NCBI GenBank assembly: GCA_017549205.1
Contig: JAFYVH010000021.1
Location: 62,001 to 126,000 of the forward strand
DNA: 64,000 bases
Direction: 5' to 3'
DNA from: Clostridia bacterium
GTDB taxonomy: Bacteria; Bacillota; Clostridia; UBA1381; UBA9506
Part shown: in pieces, positions 32,268 to 41,928 of the stretch
How positions within the stretch are numbered: position 1 is the first letter of the stretch
Layout of the letters: the number at the start of each line of letters is the position of its first letter
Translations under genes and position numbers: made by a program
The notes under the pieces: model-generated
Database searches by the model: none
What the model was told of the DNA's origin: nothing
What the model saw: only the letters and a program-made list of their open reading frames with translations

Positions 32268-32522
32268 ATGGAACGCAATTTCAGAAAACAAAGAACCGGT
32301 AAAGTCGTCAGTGATAAGATGGATAAGACCATCGTTGTGGCGATTGAATATAACGTGAAGCATCCGCTTTACGGTAAAATTGTTAAACGTACCTACAAGC
32401 TCAAAGCCCATGATGAAAACAACGAATGCCGCATTGGTGATCGCGTTCGCGTTATGGAAACCAGACGTTTGTCAAAAGATAAGAGATGGCGCTTGGTTGA
32501 GATTGTAGAAAAAGCTAAGTAA
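32268..32522 (+). CDS. rpsQ: 30S ribosomal protein S17
   Basis: An 84-residue S17 OB-fold protein beginning [19 protein letters not shown]. Start chosen after AAAGGAGTG; an in-frame upstream start would place the RBS inside the gene. Confidence 0.98.
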   Translation: MERNFRKQRTGKVVSDKMDKTIVVAIEYNVKHPLYGKIVKRTYKLKAHDENNECRIGDRVRVMETRRLSKDKRWRLVEIVEKAK

Positions 32523-32560
32523 GATTGCTTGGTGCGATACTAAATAAGGAGGAAACCGAA

Positions 32561-32929
32561 ATGATTCAACAGCAAACGCTTTTGAAGGTTGCCGACAACA
32601 CCGGTGCAAAGGAACTGATGTGTATCCGCGTTTTAGGTGGTTCCAAGAGAAGATATGCAGCAATCGGTGACGTTGTAGTTGCTTCTGTTAAAAAGGCGAC
32701 ACCCGGCGGTGTTGTTAAAAAAGGCGACGTTGTCAAGGCTGTTATTGTACGGTCCGCCAGCGGCGTAAGACGCAATGACGGAACTTACATCAAATTTGAT
32801 GAAAATGCAGCCGTTATTATAAGAGAAGATAAAAACCCCAGAGGAACCCGTATTTTTGGGCCCGTTGCAAGAGAGCTTCGTGAAAAAGAATATATGAAGA
32901 TTCTCTCTCTGGCTCCTGAGGTGCTGTAA
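32561..32929 (+). CDS. rplN: 50S ribosomal protein L14
   Basis: A 122-residue L14 beginning [18 protein letters not shown], with the conserved [14 protein letters not shown] at the C-terminus. It forms an intersubunit bridge and the RsfS docking face. RBS AAGGAGG. Confidence 0.98.
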   Translation: MIQQQTLLKVADNTGAKELMCIRVLGGSKRRYAAIGDVVVASVKKATPGGVVKKGDVVKAVIVRSASGVRRNDGTYIKFDENAAVIIREDKNPRGTRIFGPVARELREKEYMKILSLAPEVL

Positions 32930-32946
32930 GGAGGAGGAACGCTATT

Positions 32947-33270
32947 ATGGCAAAAATGCATATTAAATCCGGCGACGAAGTCATCGTTATCTCCGGTAAG
33001 GATAAAGGCAAAAAGGGTAAAGTGCTCAGCGTTTTCCCTGAAAAAGGTCGGGCAATTGTTGAAGGTGTTGCCATTGCAACAAAGCACCAAAAACCCCGCC
33101 GTGCCGGCGATCCGGGTGGCATCGTTAAACAGGAAGCTTCTGTTGATGCTTCTAACCTGATGAACATCTGCGCAAAATGCAATAAGCCTGCACGAATCGG
33201 CCGCAAAGTTTTAGAAAACGGCCAAAAAGTGAGATATTGCAAGAAGTGCAAAGAAGTTTTCAGTGAGTAA
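32947..33270 (+). CDS. rplX: 50S ribosomal protein L24
   Basis: A 107-residue L24 with the KOW motif SGKDKGKKGKV. The C-terminal pairs CAKC and CKKC suggest a bound zinc, in line with the zinc-type S4, S14 and L36 of this operon. Confidence 0.98.
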   Translation: MAKMHIKSGDEVIVISGKDKGKKGKVLSVFPEKGRAIVEGVAIATKHQKPRRAGDPGGIVKQEASVDASNLMNICAKCNKPARIGRKVLENGQKVRYCKKCKEVFSE

Positions 33271-33295
33271 TTGAGTAAAGGAGGTTTACAGGCTC

Positions 33296-33838
33296 ATGTC
33301 TAGAATGCAAGATAAATACATCGGCGAGGTTGCACCTGCTTTGATGACCAAGTTTGGTTACAAGAGCACAATGCAAATTCCGAAGCTGGAAAAAATCGTT
33401 GTTAATATCGGCTTAGGCGAAGCAAAAGATAATGCAAAAGCTTTAGACAGCGCTGTTGAAGATTTAACAGCTATCACAGGTCAAAAGCCCGTTATCACAA
33501 AAGCAAAGAAATCTGTTGCTGCGTTTAAGATCAGAGAAGGCATGAATATCGGCTGCAAAGTTACACTGCGCGGCAAGAAAATGTATGAGTTCTTAGACAG
33601 ACTCTTCTCCGTGGCTCTGCCTCGCGTAAGAGACTTCAGAGGTATTAATCCCGACGCTTTTGACGGTCGCGGTAACTACTCTCTGGGTATTAAAGAACAA
33701 CTCATTTTCCCGGAAATAGATTATGATAAGATCGATAAAATCAGAGGTATGGACATTATTGTCGTTACCACAGCCAAAACTGACGAAGAAGCAAGAGAAT
33801 TGCTCACATTGATGGGCGCTCCCTTCGCTAGTCGCTAA
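33296..33838 (+). CDS. rplE: 50S ribosomal protein L5
   Basis: A 180-residue L5, the 5S rRNA-binding protein of the central protuberance. Features: [58 protein letters not shown] precedes it. Confidence 0.98.
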   Translation: MSRMQDKYIGEVAPALMTKFGYKSTMQIPKLEKIVVNIGLGEAKDNAKALDSAVEDLTAITGQKPVITKAKKSVAAFKIREGMNIGCKVTLRGKKMYEFLDRLFSVALPRVRDFRGINPDAFDGRGNYSLGIKEQLIFPEIDYDKIDKIRGMDIIVVTTAKTDEEARELLTLMGAPFASR

Positions 33839-33863
33839 GCTCTGATTGTGAAGGAGGAGAATC

Positions 33864-34049
33864 ATGGCTAAAAAATCGATGGTAAACAAACAGCAGAAAG
33901 CGCCTAAGTTTAGCACCAGAGCGTACAATCGCTGCAAAATTTGCGGACGCCCCCATGCTTATTTAAGAAAGTATGGTATTTGCCGTATCTGCTTCAGAGA
34001 ACTGGCATATAAGGGTCAAATCCCCGGTGTGAAAAAGGCCAGCTGGTAA
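33864..34049 (+). CDS. rpsN: 30S ribosomal protein S14, zinc-binding type
   Basis: A 61-residue short S14 (type Z). Zinc ligands are in CKICGRPH and CRICFRE. It lies in the spc operon, so it is the main S14. A zinc-free paralogue would be expected elsewhere if zinc limitation is managed as in Bacillus. Confidence 0.98.
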   Translation: MAKKSMVNKQQKAPKFSTRAYNRCKICGRPHAYLRKYGICRICFRELAYKGQIPGVKKASW

Positions 34050-34076
34050 AACAGAATTTGGAAGGAGGCTAAAATA

Positions 34077-34472
34077 ATGCAAGTGACCGATCCTATCGCG
34101 GATATGTTAACAAGAATCCGTAATGCAAATTCCGCAAGACATGAAACGGTTGATGTGCCCGCCTCTAACATGAAGAAGGCTATTGCTGCCATTCTGCTTG
34201 AGGAAGGGTATATAAAGAATTATCAGGTCATCGAAGACGGAAAACAGGGCATCATCAGAATTGCTCTGAAATATGTGGGTAAAGAAAAGGTTATTTCCGG
34301 CATTCAGAGAATTTCCAAGCCGGGCCTCAGAATTTATAAAAATACAGAGGAGCTGCCCAAGGTTTTAAAGGGCCTGGGTATTGCAATCATTTCTACATCC
34401 AAGGGTATTATGACCGATAAAAAGGCAAGACAGGAGAACGTCGGTGGCGAGGTCCTGGCTTTTGTCTGGTAA
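34077..34472 (+). CDS. rpsH: 30S ribosomal protein S8
   Basis: A 131-residue S8, an early-assembly 16S-binding protein and spc-operon regulator in E. coli. Features: [14 protein letters not shown] and C-terminal [14 protein letters not shown]. Confidence 0.98.
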   Translation: MQVTDPIADMLTRIRNANSARHETVDVPASNMKKAIAAILLEEGYIKNYQVIEDGKQGIIRIALKYVGKEKVISGIQRISKPGLRIYKNTEELPKVLKGLGIAIISTSKGIMTDKKARQENVGGEVLAFVW

Positions 34473-34496
34473 AAACTAATCAGGAGGTATCAGAAA

Positions 34497-35042
34497 ATGT
34501 CCAGAATTGGTAGAATGCCGATTACGGTTCCCGCCGGTGTTGATGTCACCATTGGTGCAGACAACGATATTACCGTTAAGGGTCCTAAAGGCACATTAAA
34601 CAAAAAATTACATTCTGATATGCTTATTGCGAAGGAAGACGGCGTTATCACCGTTTCCAGACCTTCAGAAATTAAGGCACACAAAGCTCTGCATGGTCTG
34701 ACCCGTACGCTTTTAAACAACATGATTGTTGGCGTAACAGAAGGCTATGAAAAGACTTTAGAAATTAACGGCGTTGGTTACAGAGCGCAGCTTCAGGGCA
34801 AAAACCTGCTCTTAAACCTGGGTTATTCCCATCCTGTTGAAATGGCTCCGGTTGACGGAATCACCATTGAAGTTCCCAACCCGAACACCATTATTGTTAA
34901 GGGTATTGACAAACAGGTTGTTGGCGAATTTGCCGCAAAGGTTAGAGAAAAGAGATTGCCTGAGCCTTATAAAGGAAAGGGTATCAAATACTCTTATGAG
35001 CACATCAGACGCAAGGAAGGTAAAGCAGGCGGTAAGAAATAA
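34497..35042 (+). CDS. rplF: 50S ribosomal protein L6
   Basis: A 181-residue L6 of two similar domains; the C-terminal motif is PEPYKGKGIKYSYEHIRRKEGK. Near the sarcin-ricin loop and factor site. AGGAGG precedes it. Confidence 0.98.
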   Translation: MSRIGRMPITVPAGVDVTIGADNDITVKGPKGTLNKKLHSDMLIAKEDGVITVSRPSEIKAHKALHGLTRTLLNNMIVGVTEGYEKTLEINGVGYRAQLQGKNLLLNLGYSHPVEMAPVDGITIEVPNPNTIIVKGIDKQVVGEFAAKVREKRLPEPYKGKGIKYSYEHIRRKEGKAGGKK

Positions 35043-35104
35043 TAATCTTCCTTTGCTAAAAGAGCATGGCAAAATCCATGCAGCATAAAAAAGGAGTGAA
35101 TAAA

Positions 35105-35467
35105 GTGATTAAGAAACCTGTCAGTAATGTGGCAAGACTTAGAAGACATAAGCGCGTTCGTAAGCTGATCAGCGGTACTGCTGAACGTCCCAGACTGAAC
35201 GTGTTCAGAAGCTTAAAGAACATTTATGCGCAGATCATCGATGATACAAAAGGCATTACACTGGTTTCCGCCTCAACCTTAGACAAAGAGCTTAAGGAAA
35301 ATTACGGCGGTAACAAAGACGCGGCCAGAGCTGTTGGTAAATTAGTTGCCCAGCGTGCACTTGATGCCGGTATTAAAACGGTTGTTTTTGACCGTGGCGG
35401 TTATATTTATCACGGCCGTGTACAAGAATTAGCCGAGGGCGCCCGTGAAGGCGGCCTGGAATTTTAA
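35105..35467 (+). CDS. rplR: 50S ribosomal protein L18
   Basis: A 120-residue L18 binding 5S rRNA. The start is GTG 35105, after AAGGAG with 8-nt spacing. An ATG 13 codons earlier would make it longer than family members. C-terminal [20 protein letters not shown] is conserved. Confidence 0.97.
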   Translation: MIKKPVSNVARLRRHKRVRKLISGTAERPRLNVFRSLKNIYAQIIDDTKGITLVSASTLDKELKENYGGNKDAARAVGKLVAQRALDAGIKTVVFDRGGYIYHGRVQELAEGAREGGLEF

Positions 35468-35485
35468 GAAAAGGAGGAAATCAGT

Positions 35486-35989
35486 TTGGCTCAGTTAATA
35501 GATGCAAGCGTATTAGACATCAAAGAAAAAGTTGTGAAGCTCAGCCGTGTTGCCAAGGTTGTTAAGGGCGGTCGTACCTTCCGTTTTTCTGCACTGGTTG
35601 TCGTTGGCGACGAAAACGGCCATGTTGGCTGTGGTACCGGTAAAGCTGCTGAAATTCCCGAAGCAATCCGCAAGGGTATTGAAGATGCAAAGAAAAACAT
35701 GATTAAAGTTAATCTGGTTGGTAGCACAATTCCTCACGAAACAATCGGCGAATTTGGTGCAGGCAGAATTTTATTAAAGCCTGCTGCTCCCGGTACCGGT
35801 GTTATTGCCGGCGGCGCAGCCAGAGCAGTTATTGAGCTCGCAGGCATTCGTGATATCAGAACCAAATCCCTTCGTTCTAACAACGCAAGGAACGTGGTAA
35901 AGGCTACAATTGCCGGATTGCTCTCCTTGAAGGATGCCGGTGAAGTGGCAGCCCTCCGGGGTAAATCCAAGGAAGACTTAGTAGATTAA
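35486..35989 (+). CDS. rpsE: 30S ribosomal protein S5
   Basis: A 167-residue S5 from TTG 35486 after AAAGGAGG. Contains [18 protein letters not shown] and [17 protein letters not shown]. It acts in decoding accuracy and mRNA unwinding. Confidence 0.98.
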   Translation: MAQLIDASVLDIKEKVVKLSRVAKVVKGGRTFRFSALVVVGDENGHVGCGTGKAAEIPEAIRKGIEDAKKNMIKVNLVGSTIPHETIGEFGAGRILLKPAAPGTGVIAGGAARAVIELAGIRDIRTKSLRSNNARNVVKATIAGLLSLKDAGEVAALRGKSKEDLVD

Positions 35990-36003
35990 GGAGGTATGGT
36001 GTT

Positions 36004-36183
36004 ATGGCAATGCTAAAGGTTAAGCTTATTAAAAGCACCATCGGCAGAAAGAAAGACCATATTGCTACGGTACACGCACTCGGACTTAAAAAAGTTCGTG
36101 ACGAAAAAGAACACCAGGACAATGCAGCCATTCGTGGCATGATTGCCAAGGTGGACTATATGCTCGAGGTAGAAGAAATATAG
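36004..36183 (+). CDS. rpmD: 50S ribosomal protein L30
   Basis: A 59-residue L30: [20 protein letters not shown] followed by [18 protein letters not shown]. It sits 14 bp after rpsE, with AAGGAGG at the end of the spacer. Classic spc position between S5 and L15. Confidence 0.97.
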   Translation: MAMLKVKLIKSTIGRKKDHIATVHALGLKKVRDEKEHQDNAAIRGMIAKVDYMLEVEEI

Positions 36184-36202
36184 TAGAAGGAGGTGCTTTA
36201 TA

Positions 36203-36646
36203 ATGAAACTGAACGAATTAAAGCCGGCAGAAGGCTCTAAGAAGGCAGCTTTCAGAGTTGGTCGTGGTCACGGTTCCGGTAACGGTAAAACTGCTGGCAA
36301 AGGCCACAAAGGTCAGAACGCTCGTTCCGGCGGTGGTGTTAGACCGGGCTTTGAAGGCGGACAGATGCCTCTTTACAGACGCCTGCCGAAAAAAGGCTTT
36401 ACCAATATTTTTGCAAAGACTTATACCCAGATTAATGTTTCAGATTTAAACAGATTTGCTGACGGCGCTGAAGTAACAGCTGAGGCGCTGAAGGCTGAAG
36501 GAATCATCAAGAAGCTTAATGACGGAGTTGTCGTTTTAGGCCGAGGTGATTTAACGGCAAAAAATCTGACAGTTAAAGCAGCACGCTTCTCTGCTACTGC
36601 GGCGGAAAAAATTGCATCCGCCGGAGGAAAGGCGGAGGTGGTATAA
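36203..36646 (+). CDS. rplO: 50S ribosomal protein L15
   Basis: A 147-residue L15 with the glycine/lysine-rich N-terminus [19 protein letters not shown] and [19 protein letters not shown]. Its stop directly abuts the secY start. Confidence 0.98.
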   Translation: MKLNELKPAEGSKKAAFRVGRGHGSGNGKTAGKGHKGQNARSGGGVRPGFEGGQMPLYRRLPKKGFTNIFAKTYTQINVSDLNRFADGAEVTAEALKAEGIIKKLNDGVVVLGRGDLTAKNLTVKAARFSATAAEKIASAGGKAEVV

Positions 36647-37939
36647 ATGCTGCAAACGCTCAGAAACGCATGGAAAATCCCCGAACTGAGAAAGAAAATG
36701 CTTTACACCCTTTTGTTGTTGGTTATTTTCAGACTTGGTTCTTATATCCCGGTTCCCGGACTTAGCGCCGGTGCCGTAGCCGCAATGATGGGCGGTTTTT
36801 CAGAAGGTCTGCAAGGTCTTTTGAACAACTTTTCCGGTGGTGCATTAGAGCGTGGATCCATTTTTGCCATGAGTATTTCGCCCTACATCAATGCGTCGAT
36901 TATCATTCAGCTGTTATCAGTTGCTATCCCTGCATGGGAGCGCTTATCCAAAGAGGGTGAAGAGGGCAGAAAAAAGCTTTCTTCCTACACCCGTTATGGT
37001 ACTGTTATTTTAGGCTTTCTCCAGGCAACCGGTCTGTATTTCGGACTGCGTAACAACCTGGTTGGCGGCCCCAGCTTTATGAACTATGTGATTTTGACAC
37101 TGTCATTCACAGCAGGTACTGCATTTTTGATGTGGTTAGGCGAAGAGATTACAGATAAAGGTATTGGTAATGGTATTTCTCTGTTAATCTTCACAGGTAT
37201 CGTTTCTCGTGGACCGGCCATGATCCAGTCCCTGCGCGCTACCCTGATTACAGCAGAAGGCATGAGCATTCAAGGCCTTATCACTTTAGTTGGTATTGTT
37301 GTTGTTGCAATTGCTGCAGTTGCATTTGTTGTGCTGATGAACGATGCAGAACGCCGTGTTCCGGTTCAGTATGCAAAACGCGTTGTTGGCAGAAAAATGT
37401 ATGGCGGCCAGAGCACACACATTCCCATCAAAGTGGCAATGGCAGGTGTTATGCCCATTATCTTTGCAATTTCCATTATGTCTTTCCCCCAAACAATTAA
37501 CATGTTTATCAACGGAGAGACAATGCCGACAGGCTTTTGGGGAACGGTGCTCAGTCTGTTCCAGCAGACACATCCGTTTTACATTATCGTTTACTTCTTG
37601 TTAATTGTGTTCTTCACATATTTCTACACAGCGATACAGTTTAACCCCATTGAAATTGCGAATAACATGAAGAAGAACGGTGGCTTTGTTCCGGGTATTC
37701 GTCCCGGCAAACCGACTTCTGACTTTATTGCAAGAATTCTGTCCAAAATCACACTGTTTGGTTCACTGTTTTTGGCAGTCGTTGCAATTTTCCCGATTCT
37801 CTTAGCGTTTGTGCCGAACCTTTCCGGCATCTCCATCGGCGGTACATCTTTGTTGATCGTTGTTGGTGTTGCACTTGAAACGGTTAAGCAAATGGAATCC
37901 CAGATGCTTATGCGTCACTATAAGGGCTTTTTAGAGTAA
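36647..37939 (+). CDS. secY: Protein translocase subunit SecY
   Basis: A 430-residue polytopic protein of about ten helices forming the Sec channel. Hallmarks: RLGSYIPVPGL in TM1, SPYINASIIIQLL, the cytoplasmic loop with VVGRKMYGGQSTHIPIK and NGGFVPGIRPGKPT. It starts on the base after the rplO stop, with its RBS inside rplO. Confidence 0.98.
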   Translation: MLQTLRNAWKIPELRKKMLYTLLLLVIFRLGSYIPVPGLSAGAVAAMMGGFSEGLQGLLNNFSGGALERGSIFAMSISPYINASIIIQLLSVAIPAWERLSKEGEEGRKKLSSYTRYGTVILGFLQATGLYFGLRNNLVGGPSFMNYVILTLSFTAGTAFLMWLGEEITDKGIGNGISLLIFTGIVSRGPAMIQSLRATLITAEGMSIQGLITLVGIVVVAIAAVAFVVLMNDAERRVPVQYAKRVVGRKMYGGQSTHIPIKVAMAGVMPIIFAISIMSFPQTINMFINGETMPTGFWGTVLSLFQQTHPFYIIVYFLLIVFFTYFYTAIQFNPIEIANNMKKNGGFVPGIRPGKPTSDFIARILSKITLFGSLFLAVVAIFPILLAFVPNLSGISIGGTSLLIVVGVALETVKQMESQMLMRHYKGFLE

Positions 37940-37954
37940 GGAGATCGTTGCAAT

Positions 37955-38596
37955 ATGAAAATAGTATTTTTTGGACCGCCGGGTGCCGGCAAAGGCACCC
38001 AAGCGGCTAAGCTTTCAGAAGCCCTTGAGATTCCCACCATTTCCACCGGATTAATCATCCGTCAGGCAATGGCAGCAGGAACTGAAGTGGGCAAAATCGC
38101 AGAGGATTACATCAAAAGCGGCGCGCTGCTGCCAGATGATGTGGTTGCAGCCTTAGTAGCAGAGCGTTTGAAAGAGGACGACTGCCAAAAGGGATATATC
38201 TTAGACGGTTTCCCCAGAACGCTGGTTCAAGCCGAAATTATGGATAAAACCGGCATTGTGGTAGACTTTGTTTTAGATATTGAAGTGCCTGACGAAGCGA
38301 TTGTTAAACGCATGTCCGGTCGTCGCGTTTGCAACAAATGCGGTGCGGCGTTCCACACAGAGTTTAATCCCCCGCAGGCAGAAAATGTTTGCGATATCTG
38401 CGGCGAAGCGCTCAGCATCAGAGCCGACGATGCACCGGAAGTTGTGCTGAATCGTTTATCTGTTTACCATGAGCAGACCGAACCGCTGAAAGCATATTAT
38501 GAAAAGCAAGGCAAGCTGATTGTTATTGACGGCGAGGGAACCGTTGAGGAAATCTTCTCCCGGGTGCAAGCAGCATGCGACGGGGCAGGCGAATAA
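37955..38596 (+). CDS. adk: Adenylate kinase, zinc-LID type
   Basis: A 213-residue enzyme for ATP + AMP = 2 ADP. The P-loop is FGPPGAGKGTQA, and LDGFPRTLVQAE is the AMP/ATP site. The LID carries CNKCGAAFH and CDICGEA, four Cys for structural zinc as in Gram-positive enzymes. Confidence 0.98.
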   Translation: MKIVFFGPPGAGKGTQAAKLSEALEIPTISTGLIIRQAMAAGTEVGKIAEDYIKSGALLPDDVVAALVAERLKEDDCQKGYILDGFPRTLVQAEIMDKTGIVVDFVLDIEVPDEAIVKRMSGRRVCNKCGAAFHTEFNPPQAENVCDICGEALSIRADDAPEVVLNRLSVYHEQTEPLKAYYEKQGKLIVIDGEGTVEEIFSRVQAACDGAGE

Positions 38597-38597
38597 G

Positions 38598-39347
38598 ATG
38601 ATTAAAATCAAAGCCTCCCACGAAATTGAAGCAATGCGCGGAGCGGGAAAAATTACCGCAGCAACCTTTGAGCGTTTAGCCGAGGCAATTGTGCCCGGTG
38701 TGACAACGGCAGAGCTTGATGCGATAGCGGCAAAGTTCATTAAACAGAACAATGCAACCTGTTCCTTCTGGCATTACAATGGCTATCCTGCCCATATCTG
38801 CACATCTGTTAACGGACAGGTTGTGCATGGCATTCCCTCAAAGCAGGTGGTGCTGCACGAGGGTGACATTGTCAGCATTGACATTGGCGTTTGCTACAAA
38901 GGCTATCATGGCGACAGCGCAAAAACTTTTGCTGTCGGCAAGATTAGCCCTGAGGCAGAACGGTTAATCCGTGTCACGCAGGAGTGCTTTTATGAAGGCT
39001 TGCGGCAGGCTTATGCCGGCAATCGAGTGCAAGATATTGGCGCGGCTGTACAAGGCCATGCTGAAAAAAACGGCTATTCGGTTGTGAGAAGTCTGGTGGG
39101 TCACGGTGTGGGCAGCTGCCTGCATGAAGATCCTGAGGTGCCTAACTTTGGCACAGCGGGTCGTGGCGCACGGCTTTTATCGGGCATGACCCTGGCCATT
39201 GAGCCGATGGTAAATCAAGGTACGTATCATGTCAATACACTGGCCGACCAGTGGACAGTGGTAACGGCGGATGGAAAGCTTTCTGCTCACTATGAACATT
39301 CCGTTTTAATCCGGGATGGCGAGGCGGAAATTTTGACCACCTGCTAA
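38598..39347 (+). CDS. map: Methionine aminopeptidase type I
   Basis: A 249-residue M24A enzyme removing initiator Met. Metal ligands: Asp in VSIDIGVCYKGYHGD, His in GHGVGSCLHEDPE and Glu in AIEPMVNQG and HYEHSVL. Start taken at 38598, one base after the adk stop; a longer in-frame start inside adk was rejected. Confidence 0.97.
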   Translation: MIKIKASHEIEAMRGAGKITAATFERLAEAIVPGVTTAELDAIAAKFIKQNNATCSFWHYNGYPAHICTSVNGQVVHGIPSKQVVLHEGDIVSIDIGVCYKGYHGDSAKTFAVGKISPEAERLIRVTQECFYEGLRQAYAGNRVQDIGAAVQGHAEKNGYSVVRSLVGHGVGSCLHEDPEVPNFGTAGRGARLLSGMTLAIEPMVNQGTYHVNTLADQWTVVTADGKLSAHYEHSVLIRDGEAEILTTC

Positions 39348-39368
39348 AGTTTTTTGAGGTGATGATGT

Positions 39369-39644
39369 TTGGAAGTTTTTGCCGGTGATATTGTTTATTC
39401 AAAGGCAGGCAGGGACAAAGGAAAACCCTTTATCGTTTTAGAGGTTTTGGATGCGCAGTATGTTATGCTGGCCGATGGTCGCAAACGGCGCATTGATAAA
39501 CCAAAGAAGAAAAAGATGAAACATCTATTAAAAAGCGGTCATGCTGCAGAGCAAATCGGAGAAAAGCTCCGTGGTGGCATGAAGGTTACCAATCCTGATT
39601 TGAAAAAGGCTTTGGCCGAGTTATTAGAGGACTATGATGCATAA
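39369..39644 (+). CDS. KOW-domain RNA-binding protein (L14e-like)
   Basis: A 91-residue protein from TTG 39369 after GAGGTGATGATG. The N-terminal KOW unit GDIVYSKAGRDKGKPFIVLE is followed by a lysine-rich segment (DKPKKKKMKHL). Proteins of this kind sit between map and infA in many Clostridia and presumably bind rRNA. Exact role unknown. Confidence 0.88.
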   Translation: MEVFAGDIVYSKAGRDKGKPFIVLEVLDAQYVMLADGRKRRIDKPKKKKMKHLLKSGHAAEQIGEKLRGGMKVTNPDLKKALAELLEDYDA

Positions 39645-39656
39645 GGAGGTTTTACT

Positions 39657-39875
39657 ATGGCAAAAGAAGGCGTTTTAGAGCTGGAGGGTACGGTTTTAGA
39701 ATCGCTCCCTAACGCAATGTTTCAGGTTGAGCTGGAAAATGGACACCAGATTTTAGCTCATATTTCCGGTAAACTCCGGATGAACTTTATCAGAATTTTA
39801 CCGGGCGACCGCGTGACTGTGGAATTATCGCCCTATGACCTGACGAAAGGCAGAATCACTTGGCGTGCAAAATAA
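39657..39875 (+). CDS. infA: Translation initiation factor IF-1
   Basis: A 72-residue OB-fold factor: [50 protein letters not shown]. It binds the 30S A site during initiation. RBS AAGGAGG. Confidence 0.98.
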   Translation: MAKEGVLELEGTVLESLPNAMFQVELENGHQILAHISGKLRMNFIRILPGDRVTVELSPYDLTKGRITWRAK

Positions 39876-39931
39876 TTTCGTCAGAAATAACCAGCCATAT
39901 AAAGATTTAAGATGCGAATCGCGTCTTTTAA

Positions 39932-40057
<126 letters not shown>

Positions 40058-40170
40058 GCAATAGCGGCCCCTTTTGCGGGGCGTTGCTGCATGTAAAAAC
40101 CCACGCGGGGCGGCTGCACGCCATGAGCGTGACCCGCGAGGTTAGGCATATACACGATTGAAATGTATTG
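40058..40170 (+). other. GC-rich structured spacer before rpsM
   Basis: GCGGCCCCTTTTGCGGGGC can fold, as can CACGCGGGGCGGCTGCACGC with GAGCGTGACCCGCG. The block is far more GC-rich than other spacers in the operon. It may be an mRNA element acting on rpsM. Confidence 0.45.
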
Positions 40171-40181
40171 GAGGTGCAAAA

Positions 40182-40550
40182 ATGGCAAGAATTTCAGGTG
40201 TTGACTTACCCAGAGAAAAAAGAGTTGAAATCGGCTTGACCTATGTTTATGGTATCGGCCTGTCCAGCTCCCGTAAGATTCTGGCAGCCACCGGTATCAA
40301 TCCCGATACTCGTGTTAAAGATTTAACCGAGGATGAGGTATCCAAGTTGAGAGAAATCATCGACAGAGACTACACTGTTGAAGGTGATTTAAGACGAAAT
40401 GTAGCCTTAGATATCAAACGGCTCATGGAAATCGGCTGTTATAGAGGCATCCGTCACAGAAAGGGCTTACCGGTTCGCGGTCAAAGAACCAAGACCAATG
40501 CCAGAACCAGAAAGGGTCCGGCCAGAACCATTGCGAACAAGAAGAAGTAA
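40182..40550 (+). CDS. rpsM: 30S ribosomal protein S13
   Basis: A 122-residue S13 beginning [19 protein letters not shown], with [20 protein letters not shown] near the C-terminus. It contacts P-site tRNA and the central protuberance. RBS GGAGGTG sets the start. Confidence 0.98.
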   Translation: MARISGVDLPREKRVEIGLTYVYGIGLSSSRKILAATGINPDTRVKDLTEDEVSKLREIIDRDYTVEGDLRRNVALDIKRLMEIGCYRGIRHRKGLPVRGQRTKTNARTRKGPARTIANKKK

Positions 40551-40617
40551 ACCTTTCTAAAATACATGATTCGGATTTCCGAATACGATTTTGAGCTTTT
40601 TGAAAGGAGGAGCAAAC

Positions 40618-41010
40618 ATGGCTAAAGTAGCAAGAAGAACTACTCGCAGAAAGGCGAAGAAAAATATTGAGCGTGGTGCGGTTCATATTCGTTCCAGCTT
40701 CAACAATACCATTGTTACCATCACTGACGTAGCCGGCAACGCAATCAGCTGGGCGTCTTCAGGCGGACTGGGTTTCCGTGGCTCCAGAAAGAGCACACCC
40801 TTCGCAGCTCAGATGGCAGCAGAAACAGCAGCTAAAGCAGCACAGGAGCATGGCCTGAAAACCGTTGAGGTTTATGTTAAAGGTCCCGGTTCCGGCCGTG
40901 AAGCTGCAATCCGTGCACTGCAGGCAGCAGGTCTTGAGGTTAGCATGATTAAAGATGTTACCCCCATTCCTCACAACGGCTGCAGACCGCCGAAAAGAAG
41001 AAGAGTTTGA
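40618..41010 (+). CDS. rpsK: 30S ribosomal protein S11
   Basis: A 130-residue S11 of the 30S platform, with [18 protein letters not shown] and [23 protein letters not shown] precedes ATG 40618. Confidence 0.98.
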   Translation: MAKVARRTTRRKAKKNIERGAVHIRSSFNNTIVTITDVAGNAISWASSGGLGFRGSRKSTPFAAQMAAETAAKAAQEHGLKTVEVYVKGPGSGREAAIRALQAAGLEVSMIKDVTPIPHNGCRPPKRRRV

Positions 41011-41080
41011 TTTTATACACAGTTTGTCGTGCCTTTTTTCAGGCAGGCAAACGTCAATAATTGAGGAGGTGTAAATCCGA

Positions 41081-41710
41081 ATGGCACGTTATACAGGAGC
41101 AGTGTGCAGACTTTGCCGTAGAGAAGGCCAAAAGCTGTTCTTAAAGGGTGAACGTTGTTACACTGGAAAATGCGGATTCGATAGAAGAAGTTATGCTCCC
41201 GGCATGCATGGCCAGGGCAGAAAAAAGCTGTCTGAGTACGGCGTACAGCTGAGAGAAAAACAGAAAGCCAGAAGATATTATGGCGTTTTGGAATCTCAGT
41301 TTGAAAAATATTTTGAAATGGCTAACAAGATGAAGGGTATCACCGGTGAAAACCTGCTGACCATTTTGGAAAGCAGATTGGACAATGTGGTATATCGTTT
41401 AGGTTTTGCTATGTCAAGACCTGAAGCTCGTCAGCTTGTTACTCATGGCCACTTTACCGTTAATGGTAAAAAGGTTAACATCCCGTCTTTCCTGGTTAAC
41501 CCCGGCGATGTGATTGCAATCTGCGAAAAGAGCAGAAACAGCGCAAAAATCAAAGAGGTTGTGGAAAAGACAGAATCCAGAATCATCCCCAAGTGGCTTG
41601 ACCTGGATCGCAACACGCTTTCCGGTAAGGTATTAACCCTTGCACAGCGTGACGATATCGATTTAGAGCTGGAAGAGCACTTAATCGTCGAGTTGTATTC
41701 AAAGAACTAA
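41081..41710 (+). CDS. rpsD: 30S ribosomal protein S4, zinc-binding type
   Basis: A 209-residue S4. The N-terminal Cys set [17 protein letters not shown] binds zinc, unlike the Cys-free form. The S4 domain is [21 protein letters not shown]4 is a known translational regulator of its own or the alpha operon; note the structured spacer that follows. Confidence 0.98.
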   Translation: MARYTGAVCRLCRREGQKLFLKGERCYTGKCGFDRRSYAPGMHGQGRKKLSEYGVQLREKQKARRYYGVLESQFEKYFEMANKMKGITGENLLTILESRLDNVVYRLGFAMSRPEARQLVTHGHFTVNGKKVNIPSFLVNPGDVIAICEKSRNSAKIKEVVEKTESRIIPKWLDLDRNTLSGKVLTLAQRDDIDLELEEHLIVELYSKN

Positions 41711-41821
41711 TGGAACTTTTGTCCGTCGCCCCGGCAGAAAAACCTTTTGGGTTGCAGCTCTTTTATTGGAGCGTGGGGTGCGGCAGGCAAAAATCGTTGG
41801 TTTTATGGAACCAAACCTAAG

Positions 41822-41869
41822 AAAGTGTTCGGTGCGCGACCATCGAAACACGCGAAAGAACACTTTTTT
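41822..41869 (+). promoter_or_regulatory. Attenuator-like hairpin between rpsD and rpoA
   Basis: AAAGTGTTC (41822-41830) pairs with GAACACTTT (41858-41866) and is followed by TTT, inside a 218-nt spacer with no gene. It could reduce transcription into rpoA or be an S4-bound element. Confidence 0.5.
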
Positions 41870-41928
41870 GTTGGTGGAAGCAAGCAGACGCTTCTTCTAT
41901 ACAATAAAAAAGAGGGAGGGTTTAGTCT

